Numbered from the stretch's first letter, positions 22,901 to 35,640 are shown. The stretch: DNA of 64,000 bases from Bimuria novae-zelandiae CBS 107.79 (GCA_010015655.1 ML976665.1:791903-855902), one strand, 5' to 3'. Numbers and translations are program-made. The notes: generated by a model from the letters alone, not told the origin.

Positions 22901-24829
22901 ACTTAGAAGGACGCGCGGCCTCTACTAGTCTAATATATATTAAAAAAAATTTAATTATACTATAGGAGAATTCTAGACGTTCTTAAAAAACTTATTTTAG
23001 AACTTAATAAAGGAAGAAATTGCCTAGAATAAACTTTATAAGCTCTAATAAGGAGTAATAGAGTTAAGTAACTTTAATATTGTTGAATGGGCTATACTAA
23101 GCCAAGCATATCGCGATATGACAGGGCTAGATAGTTGTACGATGGTACGGGTGAGAAAAGGGTCTGGTATTCAAGTCTTGTCTGTCTATTCTACGTACGG
23201 AGGAAAGGGGGTTATAAGGATTAATGCTTGCGCACGGTGACTATGGTCTGTGCCTTTGCCTGTGCGGTATTACATAACTATTGTCACCTGTCTTAAGACA
23301 TCGCATTAGGTAGCTGCCCGTACTGCGTACGGACAAATATACTATTTACCTAATTAGCTATAAAAGCTAGAGAAATAGATAATAAAGGAATATTAAAAGT
23401 TATTTACTAATAATCTATAGAAAAGGACCTCTAGAATAAGATAATTAGTATAGAGGTAGACTAGGATTAGACCTTATAGAGGCTATAAGACTAGGTAGAC
23501 TTTATAAATAAAAACCTATTTTAGAACTACTTATAATAATCACGATCCTAAGGGAAAGTATTTATAAATAATACTATAGATTAGGAGCCTACTTCCTAGG
23601 TTAAAACAGGAAGGACCCTGTAGCGGAAGCCTAGAGGAAAGAGTAAGCGCGAACAGGCTATATAGGTATCTAAGAACGTACTTTAGAAGCGAGGTAAAGA
23701 AGGCGCCTATTTTTATTATAGTTAGAAGGGGCACTATATAAGTTAGTATTCCTTTTTATTGGCTTAGAGGCTAAGTAAAACTTTGGCTAGCTAGCTAAAG
23801 GCCAAAAAAGTGGATACCTTTATAAAAAATACTATTAGTAAAAAGTTAAAAAACCAATTTTTCCTGTGTAAAGGCACGGACGGGAGAAGAAAAAGCTAAG
23901 TAAAGATCTTAAAATAAGTTATAATAGCTTTTAAAGAAGGTAGCTAGATTTAACACTAATCACTATATATATGCTAGTAAATAGTACTACGTTTATATTT
24001 ATAATAATTAATTTTAGATACTTAACGTACAGGTTTATCTCTAAGAAATTTATTTAAAAGGCAGGCCTAGAGCGTAATAACCTAAAAAGAAAAATTAAAG
24101 TCCTTAGGGTAAATAGCTAGGTCTTATATATAAGTTAGACTATAGAGGTAGAGATTAACATGGAGGGCTATGTAAAATAGTATTAGTTATAAATTTTTAA
24201 AGGAGAAAAAGAGTATAACATAATTTCAAGTAAATTATAGCTAACTTAGAATTATGTTAGCGTAGCCCTAGCTAAGAAGTCTATTTAGATACGTAAGACT
24301 AAAGTATATATTAAAGATATAGAAGGGAAATTAGTGCCTTAAAGTTTATAAAAAGTAATTATAGACGTCCTATTAGCGTTAGACTAAAAAAACTAAAAGT
24401 TATAAAATAGGTTAAGGGTCTTTGCAGCGTTACCAAAGAATATTTAAAAGGTATTAACTTTAAAACTTAAAATAAACCTAAGGAAGGCGCTTCTAGAGGA
24501 GCTTAAAGATTTTAAAATGTATTTTTAAAAGAAAAGGTAAACTACGTATCCCCTTATTAAAGTACAGGAATTAACTATTCTATCTTAATAATAAAGAATG
24601 ATAGTACTACTTTAGAGATTTCCTATAGCCCCCTTTATAACATGTTAAGAGAGGAACTCCTAATACTTAAGAAGAAGCTAATAGAGTATTTAAATTATAA
24701 TTTTATTTAAGTTAGTAAATATAGTGTAGCTACGCTAGTGCTATTTGCTAAAAACCCTGGTAGTAGACTAAGGTTTTATATAGATTATTAAGCGCTAAAC
24801 GCGCTTTTAAAGAAGGACTAGTATTTATT
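22900..24829 (+). pseudogene. Gypsy C gag, protease and start of RT, decayed
   Basis: A retrotransposon gag segment is readable around 22975-23080 and continues after the solo LTR (SNFNI | LFT). The zinc knuckle near 23705-23755 has lost its cysteines to Tyr (YFYYS-stop-KGHYISQY pattern), a clear G-to-A effect. The first RT block lies near 24720-24790 (ATLVLFAKNPGSRLRF) and the frame is then cut by the copia-like insertion at TTATT. Confidence 0.78.
23081..23335. repeat. Solo LTR (255 bp) inside gypsy C gag
   Basis: Starts TGTTGAATGGGC, ends GCGTACGGACA, with a perfect target-site duplication AATAT at 23076-23080 and 23336-23340. It stands out as a non-RIP island with normal CpA/TpG content inside a RIP-saturated gag. 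It resembles no other LTR in the window. Confidence 0.92.
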
Positions 24830-25001
24830 TGTTGTAAAAGGCACCTTACTAGAGCTTTCTGCGCTAGCTAGGGTTGAGCCGAGCAGCCAAGCAGCCAAGC
24901 ACGCGATCCCCTAAACCTATAAATAGCTAGTCGTTGTAGAGCTTCCTCTCCTTAATAGACTTTATTTTTAAGCTCCCTAATTATTGTAACTATGCGCTAT
25001 A
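24830..25001 (+). repeat. 5' LTR of the gag-only copia-like element (172 bp)
   Basis: Starts TGTTGTAAAAGGCACC and ends ATGCGCTATA. It still carries the repeated CAGCCAAG motif, which is changed to TAGCTAAG in the 3' LTR, a clear record of CpA-to-TpA mutation. Confidence 0.92.
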
Positions 25002-25139
25002 GTTATAAGCCTAGTACCTTTATAACGCTTTATAATATACTTGCTTTATACTAACTAATAATTATAGTAGTAAACTATTTCTTACTTTTTATTATCCTTA
25101 CGCTCACGTCTCGACGCTTATAACCTATAATAGAGCTAG

Positions 25140-26200
25140 ACTATATAATAACTGCTATAAAGCTTCTAGCAAGTAACTAACTTATAAATTATAATTTATT
25201 TTTATCTTAGTACGCGTAGCTTAAGTACCACGTAAAGGCTTAAAAAATATAGAGTTATATTAACCTTAAGGCTCTTAAGTAAATAAATATACACGACTAG
25301 GCTCTAGAGCTACTAAATATAAATACTAAGGGCAAGCCTCGTGTATAATAGCTTAAGCGCTATAAGCTAAAGTCTACTATTTATAGTTAGCTCGTAATAA
25401 AGCTTTAGGCACTCTAGAACTAGGTCTATACTATAGTTAATCTATAGAGGCTAAAGCTTATAATATAATAGTTAAGTAAGTAGTAGACGCTGCAGGCGCT
25501 AATTAGAGAACTTAAAAATAATCTCTGTCTAAGCGATAATAATTAGAAGGAGCAGGTACGACATATATATAGAGAGGTTACCCTACGCCCACAAAGCAGC
25601 AGAATAACAGACATAACTAAATAGCTATATAAATAGAACCGCGCACACGCCAACGCTGTGCTCCTAAATTTCCTAGAGATAAAGGGTACGCTGCTAATAA
25701 AGGATTTCCTACGCTTAGCACTATAATACAACTATAAATAGGCTTAAAGAGAGCTTAATAACCTATCGTGACTAGGCGTAGTAGTAACTCTATCTCTAAA
25801 AGGATACGCTCGCTAGCTCGCGTAGCTTAACTAAATAACTAAGCACGCAGGCATGTACGCTACGCTTAGAAGGCGCACTCCTAATATAAGCTGTAAGTGC
25901 TTATATAGAGTAAATAGCTAGTATTAATAGAAGTCTATAAAATATAACCGCCTTTAGTACGCGCTCTAGGGAGAAGCTCCTTATAAGCTTTATAATAAGC
26001 CTATAAGTAAGGAGATTAGTAAAATTAAAAGCTAGATTTAAAAGGATTAGTAGAAGGTGTTATTAACTAAGCTTAAGTATAAAGGGTAGATAGTAGACCC
26101 TCCTCTAGTCTTTCTAGGGAATATTAAAGTATAGATTATAGTAAGCCTATAGGCAAGTAAGCCTTTACTAGCTAGGCGCTATAATCTTATAGCTACTTAT
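25140..26200 (+). pseudogene. Gag-like decayed ORF of the short copia-like element
   Basis: Plus-strand text with many TAG/TAA stops but long readable runs (for example NRAHANAVLLNFLEIKGT near 25640-25690). A possible remnant zinc-knuckle region (SCKCLYRVNS) lies near 25890-25920. No protease, integrase or RT motif is present. The assignment to gag rests on position, general look and the element structure. Confidence 0.5.
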
Positions 26201-26220
26201 TTTTTATATTTATATATGTA

Positions 26221-26452
26221 GGTACTTGCATAGGTTACGTTATAAGTAAATAGCTACCTTTAAACGTTTATTAAAGCTTCGTGGTAAAAGTACGCTACTC
26301 CTTTTATTTTTTTACCTTTTTACGCAGGTACTCGCGCGGGTTATATTATAAGTAAATAGCTACCCTTAAATATTTATTAAAGCTCTATAGTAAAAGTACG
26401 CTGCTCCCTTTTCTTCTCTACCTTTCTTTTAAAACTATATATAAACTAGCTA
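26221..26452 (+). repeat. Imperfect tandem duplication, unit about 116 bp
   Basis: 26221-26336 and 26337-about 26452 both begin GGTACT and share ATAAGTAAATAGCTACC and TAAAAGTACGCT blocks. It lies between the gag-like frame and the 3' LTR of the short copia-like element. Confidence 0.75.
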
Positions 26453-26583
26453 CTTAGACTAATTACCTAGCGAGCTAGAGATCTAAGCTAGACGCTTTTT
26501 AAGCTCTACGCGTAAGTTTGCTACCTTTTATACTTTAAGTTACTATTTAGCTTATTGTACTACGCTCTATAAGCCAGGGGGTG

Positions 26584-26755
26584 TATTATAAAAGGCACCT
26601 TACTAGAGCTTTCTACGCTAGTTAGAGTTAAGCTAAGTAGCTAAGTAGCTAAGCACGCGATCCCCTAAACCTATAAATAGCTAGTTATTATAGAGCTTTC
26701 TCTCCTTAATAGACTTTATTTTCGAGCTCCCTGATCGTTATGACTGTGCGCCACA
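26584..26755 (+). repeat. 3' LTR of the gag-only copia-like element (172 bp)
   Basis: Starts TATTATAAAAGGCACC (TG changed to TA) and ends TGTGCGCCACA. It is equal in length to the 5' LTR and followed by the TTATT duplication. Confidence 0.92.
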
Positions 26756-26760
26756 TTATT

Positions 26761-28741
26761 ACTATTAATTAGTAAGACACTTTAGTTGCTAGTAAAGGCG
26801 AAATAGTTTTTTAAGCTAGACGTAATTTAGGCGTTTTATAAACTCTATATTATAAAGGAAAAAGAGTAAAAGACCGCCTTTTAAACCTAATTTAGTTTCT
26901 ATAAATAGCTAGAAGTTTTATTTAGATTAGTAAACGCACCTAGCATATTTTAGTAATATATAAACTAGGTACTAAGGGAGCACCTAGACGAATTATACTC
27001 TATATATATAGATAACGTCCTAATCTTTTCCTTAAGATTAAGAAGAGATTATATAGAGAAGGTCCGCATAGTAATCTAAAAGCTAGTAGCTACAGGACTA
27101 TAGCTTAATATTAAGAAGTTAGAATTCTGCGTTAAAAAGACTAAATATCTAAGATTTATTATTACTATAGGCAACGGCGTAAGTATAGACCCTAAAAAAG
27201 TTAAGGCTATTTAGGAGTAGACAGCGCCTATCTTAGTTAAAAAGGTATAAAGTTTTATTAAATTTACGAACTTCTACTACTAATTTATTAAGAATTTTCT
27301 AAAATTATAAGCCCTTTTACTAAACTTACTCAAAAAAGCGTAAAATTTTAGTAAGGATAAAAGTAGTAGCATACGTTTAACTTCCTAAAGAAAGTCTTTA
27401 TTATAGAGCTAGTCCTAGCTTACTTTAATCCTAATAAGGACTCCGTCCTAGAAGCAAACGCGTTAGGATAGTTTATAAAAGGTTACTTTTTTTTAGTATA
27501 ATTAAAAGGGTATACTAAGGCCTATAGTATACTTTTTCACTAAAAACAGCCCTACGGAATGTAATTACGTAATTCACGATAAAGAGATATTAGCGATAGT
27601 AAAGTGTGTAAAGGAGTAGGATTACATGTGCTAGGCCGTAAAGTACCTAATAGTATATATAGACTATAAGAACCTTACCTACTTTATAAAAAAGAGAAAA
27701 CTTAAGGAGTAGCATATCTCCTTATTATAAACTTTAAGTAATATAAATATAACGTCTATTTACTACTTAAAATTAATAAATTTAAGAGTAAACGCGCTGT
27801 CGCGTAAGAAGTAGGATTTACATATAAAAGTAAATAATAAAAGGCTAAAGTCTTAAGAGGTCCTCCCTATTTAAAAGTAGGGAGATAAAAGTATTTACAC
27901 TAAATAATTTAGTAGCTTAATTTTAGCTAGACTAAATAAGGGCACCTGCTCATTAAAGATATTATAAGTAAAAGTAAAAGCTAATACTTTTAATAAGAAA
28001 TTTTGCGCTGTAAAAACTACGGTCTAAAAAGGATAAAAGTAATTCTTATTAAGACTAAAGATTAAGGTAGCAATCTTAGAGTACTAGATAGACAGCGCTA
28101 GATTCCTCTACTATAGAAGGCGCTACTAAGTACCTAATTTAGAATCGCTACGCACTTGTTTAATAGTCACGATATATATCCTGCTAACCTTAGGCTATTC
28201 TGAGAGGGAGAATACGTATAAGATCTTAGCCTAAGACTTTTTTTCCCCTAGAATGTTAGACCGCATCTAGAAGTATATTTAGAATTATAACATCTACTAT
28301 AGGATAAAGCCTTAGCAAGAGCTAAAGTAAGAGCTACTTAAACTTTTACTTGTATTAAAAAGGGAATAAAAGGATCTTTTTATAAACTTTATTAAAAGTT
28401 TTTTAGAGAGCAAGGGTTACTAATATATTATAATAATAATAGACTAGTTTAATAAAGACCTTTTAGTAGTAGCTATACTAGATTTATTAGTTCTAATAGT
28501 AGTTAACACTTTTTTAAGATTTTAAGTAGTATAACATTTCCTCTCTAATTTTATAGTCTTAGATTAGGGAGCGTAGTTTATTAGCACCTTTTAAATAGAG
28601 CTATACTCTAGAATAGGTATAAATTAGAGACTCTCTATAGCTAAACACCTATAAACTAATAACTAAATAGAATATATAAACTTAGTACTAAAGTAGATCC
28701 TAAAGGCATACTATAAGTAAGACTAATTAAACTAGGCCTAA
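26761..28741 (+). pseudogene. Gypsy C pol, middle part (RT, RNase H, integrase), decayed
   Basis: Resumes the RT cut at 24829. It contains YINxVLREHLDE near 26955-26990, the active site YIDN at 27005-27016 (second Asp lost), RNase H around 27380-27800 and integrase around 28190-28740 (ISTF and SIAKHL blocks near 28580 and 28635). Very dense TAG/TAA stops. The frame is cut at TA 28742-28743 by the pogo element and continues at 42826. Confidence 0.82.
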
Positions 28742-28743
28742 TA

Positions 28744-28794
28744 ACGTATCCGTGCGCGTGCCGAGCCACTTCGCGTGACGAGCCACCCAACACT
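28744..28794 (+). repeat. Left terminal inverted repeat of pogo element (51 bp)
   Basis: Starts ACGTATCCGTGCGCGTGCCG. It matches the reverse complement of 42773-42823 with only a few transitions. Confidence 0.93.
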
Positions 28795-28929
28795 ATAACA
28801 GCTTATGCAAGAACGAGGCTGCAGAACCACCCACAAACAATATTATTATAAGATTTTCTACTAGGGTAGTCAATCGATAGCTGCGATTAATTTGCACTAC
28901 TTAAATCTATCTAGAAGCTTAACGTCGCG

Positions 28930-29635
28930 GCCGCTGCGTGTAGATTTGCTCGGGGCAGCAGATGCGCCCTCTAAGGCCTCCCCAACATCTGTAGCATTAA
29001 TAACACGTTTTGGACGCTTTCTGCTCTATGCAGATGGCTGAGAAGCCTTTCTCTTACACCTTTAGGATAGTTATAGAGCTTTTTCTGCGTCGCGGGCAGA
29101 CTTCTGGGCAGCGCGCTAAGCTGCCTTTTCAGCCCTCTCCTTCTCCTTCGCCTTCTTAGCTGCCTCTCGCGCATTACGCTTTTCCTGCTGCATTTTCTCC
29201 TTATATAGCTTAGCTACCTTCTTTAGCTCTGCTATCTTTGCTTTTTAAAGCTACTACTACTTATCCTCTTATTTCTTAATAGATTAACGAACACGTGCCT
29301 CCCTCACCTTCCTTAGTAACTATAAGATAGCCCTACTCTAATACTCCTAGCGCTATTAAAGATCTAGAGTCTTGCCCTTCTTTCTGCGCTTCTCCTTAAT
29401 AGATAGTGCCTACTTAATCCCATCCATCTCATGCTTAAGTAGCTTATTTTAGACAGATAGGTGGTAGAGCGATTAACGAAGCTTCTTTGTATCTTAACTA
29501 CCCTAATCCTTCACTACTAATTGTACAAGCCTATCCATCTTTCTCCAGTCATAATCGCTAAGCCCTAATAAGGAGTTATCGCCTAATTCTTAATCCTAGG
29601 CGAACCTATCCAGGATAGGATTAGGATCAGGTGGC
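28930..29635 (-). pseudogene. Pogo-like transposase, C-terminal fragment
   Basis: Continues after the minus-strand LINE: NPILDRF near 29600, then WRKMDRLVQLVVKD near 29510-29560 and YHLSVQN near 29450, followed by a basic Arg/Lys-rich tail (about 29170-28980). This is the usual C-terminal layout of fungal pogo-like transposases. Several TAG/TAA stops and at least one frame change in the basic tail. The end coordinate is approximate. Confidence 0.82.
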
Positions 29636-29887
29636 TTGGTTAGTTAGTTAGTTGGTATTTATTTTACGTCTCTTTAATAGGGATTAAGTCCACCATCTCG
29701 CCTCCTAAAGGGTATATACGACGTGCTAAGCTATAGAATTATAGTGCTAACATACTACCCTAGAAAGCATTTCTTGCCTGCGCGGGTATTACTACCATTT
29801 CGGAACTATAGCTCCCCTTCTAGTTAGGGGGGCTAAGCGTTATATGTACATTAGGGTGGTTTCCTTGCATTTTAAGGCATCTATATG

Positions 29888-29940
29888 CTAAGAGAGAGAG
29901 AGAGCGAGTGTGTGTGTGTGTATATATGTGTATAGGGGGA
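29888..29940. repeat. Purine-rich/GT microsatellite in the LINE 1 3' UTR
   Basis: (GA)n followed by (GT)n and TATATATG. It lies between the end of LINE 1 ORF2 and the element's 3' tail. Confidence 0.85.
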
Positions 29941-30049
29941 GGGGAAAGAGAGGAAGAGGGGTAGAGAGTATTATAGCTATTATACTAGACCTAGTTCTTG
30001 CTAGGTGCTACATTGCTTATTGTTATTACAGGGCTGCAGGAGCTAGCGG

Positions 30050-33000
30050 GGACAAATCTTAGTGTAGTACTATATAAGTTAAGTAAAGGCTTTAAAGGCC
30101 TCTAGATCCCCCAGCAGCACCGCAGTATACGCCAGGCCGTTAGCCTGGCTAGATAGTAGTGTAGGTAGTTAAAGTGGCTATCTACTAAAGGCCCCTAGGG
30201 TCTTGCGACAGAGCGCAAGGTGCTCTAGTGTCTTGTCCTATTTGTATAAGCAGGTAAGGTTTGCATCCTTATGGTTGTACTTTTAGTAGTACCAGGCAAA
30301 ATCCCCATGTCTAGACCAGATAGAAAGCAGTCTAGCTAGGATAGCTCTTAGTAGGTCTAGTTCCTTTAGACTACTACGTAGTGCATAGTCTAGGTGCCAG
30401 CTTTTATACTATCTAGAGAGTTTGTTCTTTTTATCAGACCACTAAATCTACTATGTGTGTTGTAATATCTTACGGGCAATTGTCTTAATGCCTAAGAGTG
30501 TAGGCAAAGTAGCTTTACCCGTTAGGGGTAATAGGTGTTAGGCTTCTAGATTAGCTAATCTGTCTACTGCCTCATTTCCTTTAATGCCTAGGTGTCCAGG
30601 GGCCCATTTAATAGAGACGTCGTGAGTCTCCATAGCTCCATGGCACTCCAAAAAGGCCTATTAAGAGGTAGGGGGTGAATCGCCCCTTAGGCACCATATA
30701 ACTAAGGTGCTGTCTATATATAGCTAGATTTAACGGGTATTAAACTCTAGTTATCTTATAGTGTGCTAGAAGCCTCTCTATGCTCCTACTACCTTAGCGT
30801 TAAAGACGTGCGAGATAGAGTTAAGTAACCCGTATTTAGTCTATAGTTACTTTTCGTTCTAATATACTATAAAGCTATAGGTTACCTGCTTTTCTCCTTC
30901 CTTTGTGTACTGTTTAGAGCCATCTGAGAAGATAGTCACGTCTAGTAGTGGGAGATAGGCCTACTATATATTAAAAGCCTTAGCTACAGTCTTCTTGTCT
31001 ATGCCAAGCGTTAGGTTAGTTTGGCAGCTAGTTAAGTAGTAAGGGGCTATAAGTATAGTCCTAAGGATCTCTAGTAGAAGAGATGCTATCTATTAGACTT
31101 TTATCTTAACTCGCTAGGGTTATCCAGTTTTTACGCCCCTGTTTACTATATATACTAATATACGCCTAGTAAGAGGATAGTCTACATCTATAGTTTATAA
31201 GTAAGTTATAAATCTAAGTTTAGCTTCCTCTAGTGCTACTACTACAGACAGTAGTCCGGCGTCTTAAAAGAGTGTAGCTATAAGGGTTATTCTCTACGCT
31301 AGTAGAATGCCCCTTACTGCTATAGCTAGTGTCTTGTCTATAGTAGCTATATGCCATCTAATATAAGCGCTGACCTCTTAAGGCCTGCCTAGTTTAAGTG
31401 TATATAGCTATTTAGTGCGGCCTCTGTACCAGCATTTAGTCCCATACAAAAGCAACGGGTATACACAGGCAATAGTGGCCTTGCGGAGGGAGCTAGCTAG
31501 TGGTCCATAGGTAGTCCTAGCCAGACTATAAATATAATAGGCTACCCTAGCAGCTTTTGCAGTGCGTGTAGCTATATATTATCTAAAGGTAAGTCTGCGG
31601 TTAAACTACACTCCTAACTAACGCAGGGCTGGCTAGCTGTACTCTCTACTTAGGAGGATAGGGTAAATTATAAGCTACTTATCTACAACACATGGTGGTG
31701 CGTAGCTACTTTACTATCTAGTTAGGTGTATTATTTCCTGCTTTTCTAGGGTAAAGGTAACCTTGTTAGCCTTGCCCCATACTTTAATCTACCTTAGATC
31801 TAATGCTAGGAGCTCGACGTTATCGTCTATAGAGTATAAGGCCTAGTATAGATATATGTCGTCTGCATATCCAAACCTTCGTTCTATGTCTATAGATAGT
31901 AGCTCTGCTAGGTACAGTGTATATAGGACAGGGGAGAGAGGCGAGCCTTAGGGTATGCTACAGGCGACAGGGTAGCTAGGGGTAGTGACCTATCCAAGGC
32001 GGACCCGAACCCTCTAATTAGTAAGGAATAAGTCTACAAAGAGCATAGTCCTTTATAGCCAGCCCTGTTAGGCCATCCAGTATAGCAGGCGGTTCTTAAG
32101 GAGCGCATCAAAGGCGCCTTAAACATCTAGGGTAACTATAGTAACATACTTTCCAAGTACCCATACTACTTTAGTGTCGTAGGTAAACGCTATAGTAAGG
32201 TCTGCTATAGAGCGCTTTAGAAGGGCGCCGCCATGCTAGGGGCTAAGGATCTTATATGTTATAGCGGTCCACGCAATTCGTCTAGCTACTATTCGTTTAA
32301 GTCCCTTTCTAATACAAGAGAGAAGCGCTATAGGTCTCTAAAAGCAAGATAATATTTAGTCTATCTTCCCTATCTTTAGTATTATTACTACTTCGGCAAG
32401 CTTCCACTGTGCTAGGAAGTAGTTAAGCTTAAGGCATCGCTGGAAGATTCTTCGTATAAGTTCCCCAACCTAAGCCTAGCAGGCACGGAGTAGTCGTATA
32501 GTAGAGTAGTTAGTGCCTGGTAAGGTGCTCGAGACCCCTACTGTGTTTCGTTTAGTTTCCTCTAGTGAGATGTGTGTGCTCCACGGGAGGGCATCTGCAT
32601 TCTCCTAGTCTAGATAGTGTCTAAGGTTATCCTCTACTGTATACTAGTTAAGAACTTCCTCTCTAAGAGCCTCTGCCTTCTCTAGGGGGTCTGATATTGT
32701 CCTGTTATTCACGATAAGAGGAGTGTCCTAGTTCTCTAGTGTAAGCTTGTGCTAGGTAATAATCTTAAACAGGTCCTTATTATCCTTAGCATTATTAATA
32801 ACATGCCTCTAGTACTGCCTCTTAGCCTGTCGAATAGTAGTCTTAAAGGCCTGTCTCTCCTCTAGTAGACTACCAGAGCAGAGCAGCCTAGCATGTTTAT
32901 AGGCCTAGTAGGCAGTTTTACACTCCTTAGTCCACCATGGTGCAGCGCGGCCTTCCTTGCGATCGAGCTTGCCTGCTATCTATACAGAGTGCTGTATGGT

Positions 33001-33850
33001 CTCTATAAGTAGCGTAACGCATTCCTCTAGCTATGCTGCATCCTGTGTTGCAAGCAGGTCTGGGATATTCTGGACACCTATTTCTACTAGCCCAGTGAAT
33101 TTAGGTAGGCTTGCCTTAGGAACTCTATAGTGGTACTATTCTAGATGCGGAGTGCCTAGTGTGGAGAGAGGGACAAAGGTTACTATTATCTTATAGTCTA
33201 AGCCGCTGTGTATGCTAGCATTAACAGCAGACTAGGCAAATAGAATATTAGAGAAGGTAAAGTTAAGGATATAGCCAGCGTAGTGTGTTAGCTGCCCTGG
33301 CATACTAATATAGTCTATAAACGCGTTAGCAGCCCATCTAGCTAGCTCTACACCTCTATTAGCTATAGTAGTAGTAGGCTTAAAGGATTTATGTCTAGCG
33401 TTAAAGTCTCCTCCTATAAGGCAGAGTTAAGGGGGTATAAAATGTGTAACGTATTAGATAACGTGGGGGGTGTGTGGCTATCTATAGTAGTTAAGTATTA
33501 CTACTCTATTCACTACAGCCTATAGCATGTCTGGGTAGTTAAGGCTCTCTCTAGCCTGGTATCGTAGGTGGCATCCTTTGCGGATGTAGGTTATCACCCT
33601 AGGGCGGGCTAAGCCTAGTGTGTTAGGGCTGTCCCAGGTGCTGATGGGTGCTAGGTGTGTGAAACCAGGGTAGGTAGAAGTTCTTAAGTTGGCACATATA
33701 AAGGGCTCTTAAACACACACAACATCTATACCCTTCTAAAACGCCACCTCTAGTATTATAATATGCCAGGGTAAGCTCCTGCTAATATTAGCCTAGTATA
33801 CACATAGTTATTTACTTAACAGGCTAGGCTGTTAATGCCTAGTGTTGGCT
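30050..33850 (-). pseudogene. LINE 1 ORF2 (endonuclease-RT-RNase H), nonsense-mutated
   Basis: A single frame holds all domains: AP-type endonuclease (GDFNARH at about 33411-33390), RT with intact active site FGYADD (31875-31858) and RNase H with VTIFSDGSK (about 30936-30910). A C-terminal Cys/His motif follows (HGDFAWYYQKYNHKDA near 30290-30240). Stops are mostly TAG/TAA. Endonuclease, RT and RNase H catalytic residues are kept, unlike LINE 2 (YANN), but the nonsense codons prevent a full-length product. Confidence 0.88.
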
Positions 33851-33999
33851 AGGATGTTATAAGGGTATTCTAGCATAATAATAGCAGGTTATCGCTTATG
33901 CTAGCGTCTTCCCTCTCTAAGGTAAACAGGTTAGTGTGGATAGTTAATTATGGACGAATGCTACTGGTAGATAGTTATTCTACATTAAGGCTCCTCTAG

Positions 34000-35640
34000 C
34001 CTATGGCGGCCCGCCTTAGTCTCTTTTCTCTGCTAGTAGTAGAGGAGGATACATAAGAGGCAGTAGTTATAGGAGGTATAGCCCTGCTTTCTCCTTCTTG
34101 CCTCTGGGCAGAAAGGTGGGAAGGCACTATCTCTAATACCTCCATAAGAGGAGCCTTAGGCTAAAGTGTTGCCTGTTTAAGGGCCACTTTAACTATCCTA
34201 TAAAGGTGCTACTATGCTATTTTGCCTGCGCGACGGATAGCCTTTAGCTTAGTCTTTATAGGCTTAGTAATATGTCTGTTAACCCGGCGAGGAGCTGCCA
34301 GGCAGTTGGTGTAACTAGCTAGATAAGGGCTATAATAGTTAGCACACATAGCTTTATAGGCGTAACTGTCTCCGTACTGTCCTTAGTATCTATCCGTGCG
34401 GTCCCCGCAGTGTGCACAGCGGGCTACTTAAGTATAGCAGGTAGCGTTACAGTAGCCCTGGTAGCCTAGGTTATGTCGCTATATGGTAGGATACTTATGG
34501 ATTTCCTTCGAGAATTGGCTAGTGCTAAAGAGCCGGAACGAGCGGACTAGCTCCTTGTATAAAATAATCTAGGTAGTAAGGCTATGCTAATTCGCCCCAT
34601 GTCGTAAGGTCCTATAACTAACTAGCTACTTACCTATTTGCGAGCAGACCTCTTCCTTTACTAGCTAGATAGTAGTTAGTAGTTCTATGCCGTCTAAGGT
34701 CTAAAAAAAGCTGGGTACTCCTTGTACTGCGTAGTTAGTCTAGCGTTCTAGGATCCTTACCGCGTCTCCGTCTAGCGCTTTTACTAGAAGTTCCTGGTTT
34801 TCTTAAGTTAGAAGTCGGCCCTGGATATTCTTATTTACTAGGGTAATCGCCTAGCCTGTGTTAATTAGTAATGCGATAGGTATATCTTTAAGGGTAAGTC
34901 CTACTATACTCTTGCATATTACCTACCTTACTATAAAGGGTAAGGGTTATTGCAGTTGTATTGCCGGGTTAGAGATAGCTACGAATATTTAATTATCTTC
35001 TTTTAGCTTAGCGGGCGGGTTGGGCCGGGGCCTAGCAAGGATTAGGGGTTAACTACTACCCTTATCTAAAATCTAGAGGTCTTTGGCTACGTCCGCCTAA
35101 GAGCGGCGTCCCGACTCTTAGCTCCTAAAGTTACTATAACTAGTGTCGCTGCTCCAGCGGGAGCTAGGGGGAGAGTTACTTAGGGAAAGCAAAGTTAGAG
35201 CCTAGATAACTCTCTACTATAGCTCCTTAGTAATTTTAGCCTCTTAAGGGTTAGTGTAGCTCTCTGCGTGTTAGTCTACCGCTACTACGAAAGCCGTAGT
35301 AATAGTGTTCTATAGCTAGGCAATCTACTAAGTCTTAGTAATATAGCGTTAGATAGCATTAGAGACGCGAGGTTTAAGAGCGCCCCTACTAGGGTTCTAG
35401 CTACTTAGAAGGGGTGCATAGTAATACATGTCCTTCTAGGGCCGTCTTAGGGCGCGTGTATAAAGCTGCTAAGGGATCACAGGGTCTAGGGACCCTGTGT
35501 GCTGGGAGGAGGGAGACTCTACTATCCTAACAAGCTCCTTTGCGCGTCTGCGCGAAGGGCTAGGCGGACGTTAGAGGTACTCCCAGAATTAGCGCAGTGA
35601 GCTTGTTTAGTTACTAGGATTATTAGGGTCTTTAGAGAGG
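34000..35640 (-). pseudogene. LINE 1 ORF1 (gag-like), decayed
   Basis: The minus-strand text contains a Cys-rich nucleic-acid-binding part near 34500-34350 (GYCNAT, then CAHCGDRTDRY, then CANYYSPYLASYTNC), equivalent to the zinc knuckles of Tad-like ORF1 proteins. It lies in a different frame from ORF2. The N-terminal part is low in recognisable features. The exact start and end are not certain. Confidence 0.65.

Larger units (their letters stand above)
24830..26755 (+). mobile_element. Short gag-only, non-autonomous copia-like LTR element
   Basis: 1926 bp with two 172-bp LTRs (24830-25001, 26584-26755), a perfect target-site duplication TTATT (24825-24829, 26756-26760), a tRNA-iMet half-type primer-binding site after the 5' LTR (GTTATAAGCC at 25002) and a purine tract CCAGGGGG before the 3' LTR. 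The internal 1.58 kb is too short for pol. It reads as a decayed gag-like frame followed by a 116-bp tandem duplication. Such elements depend on enzymes of other copia elements. Confidence 0.9.
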
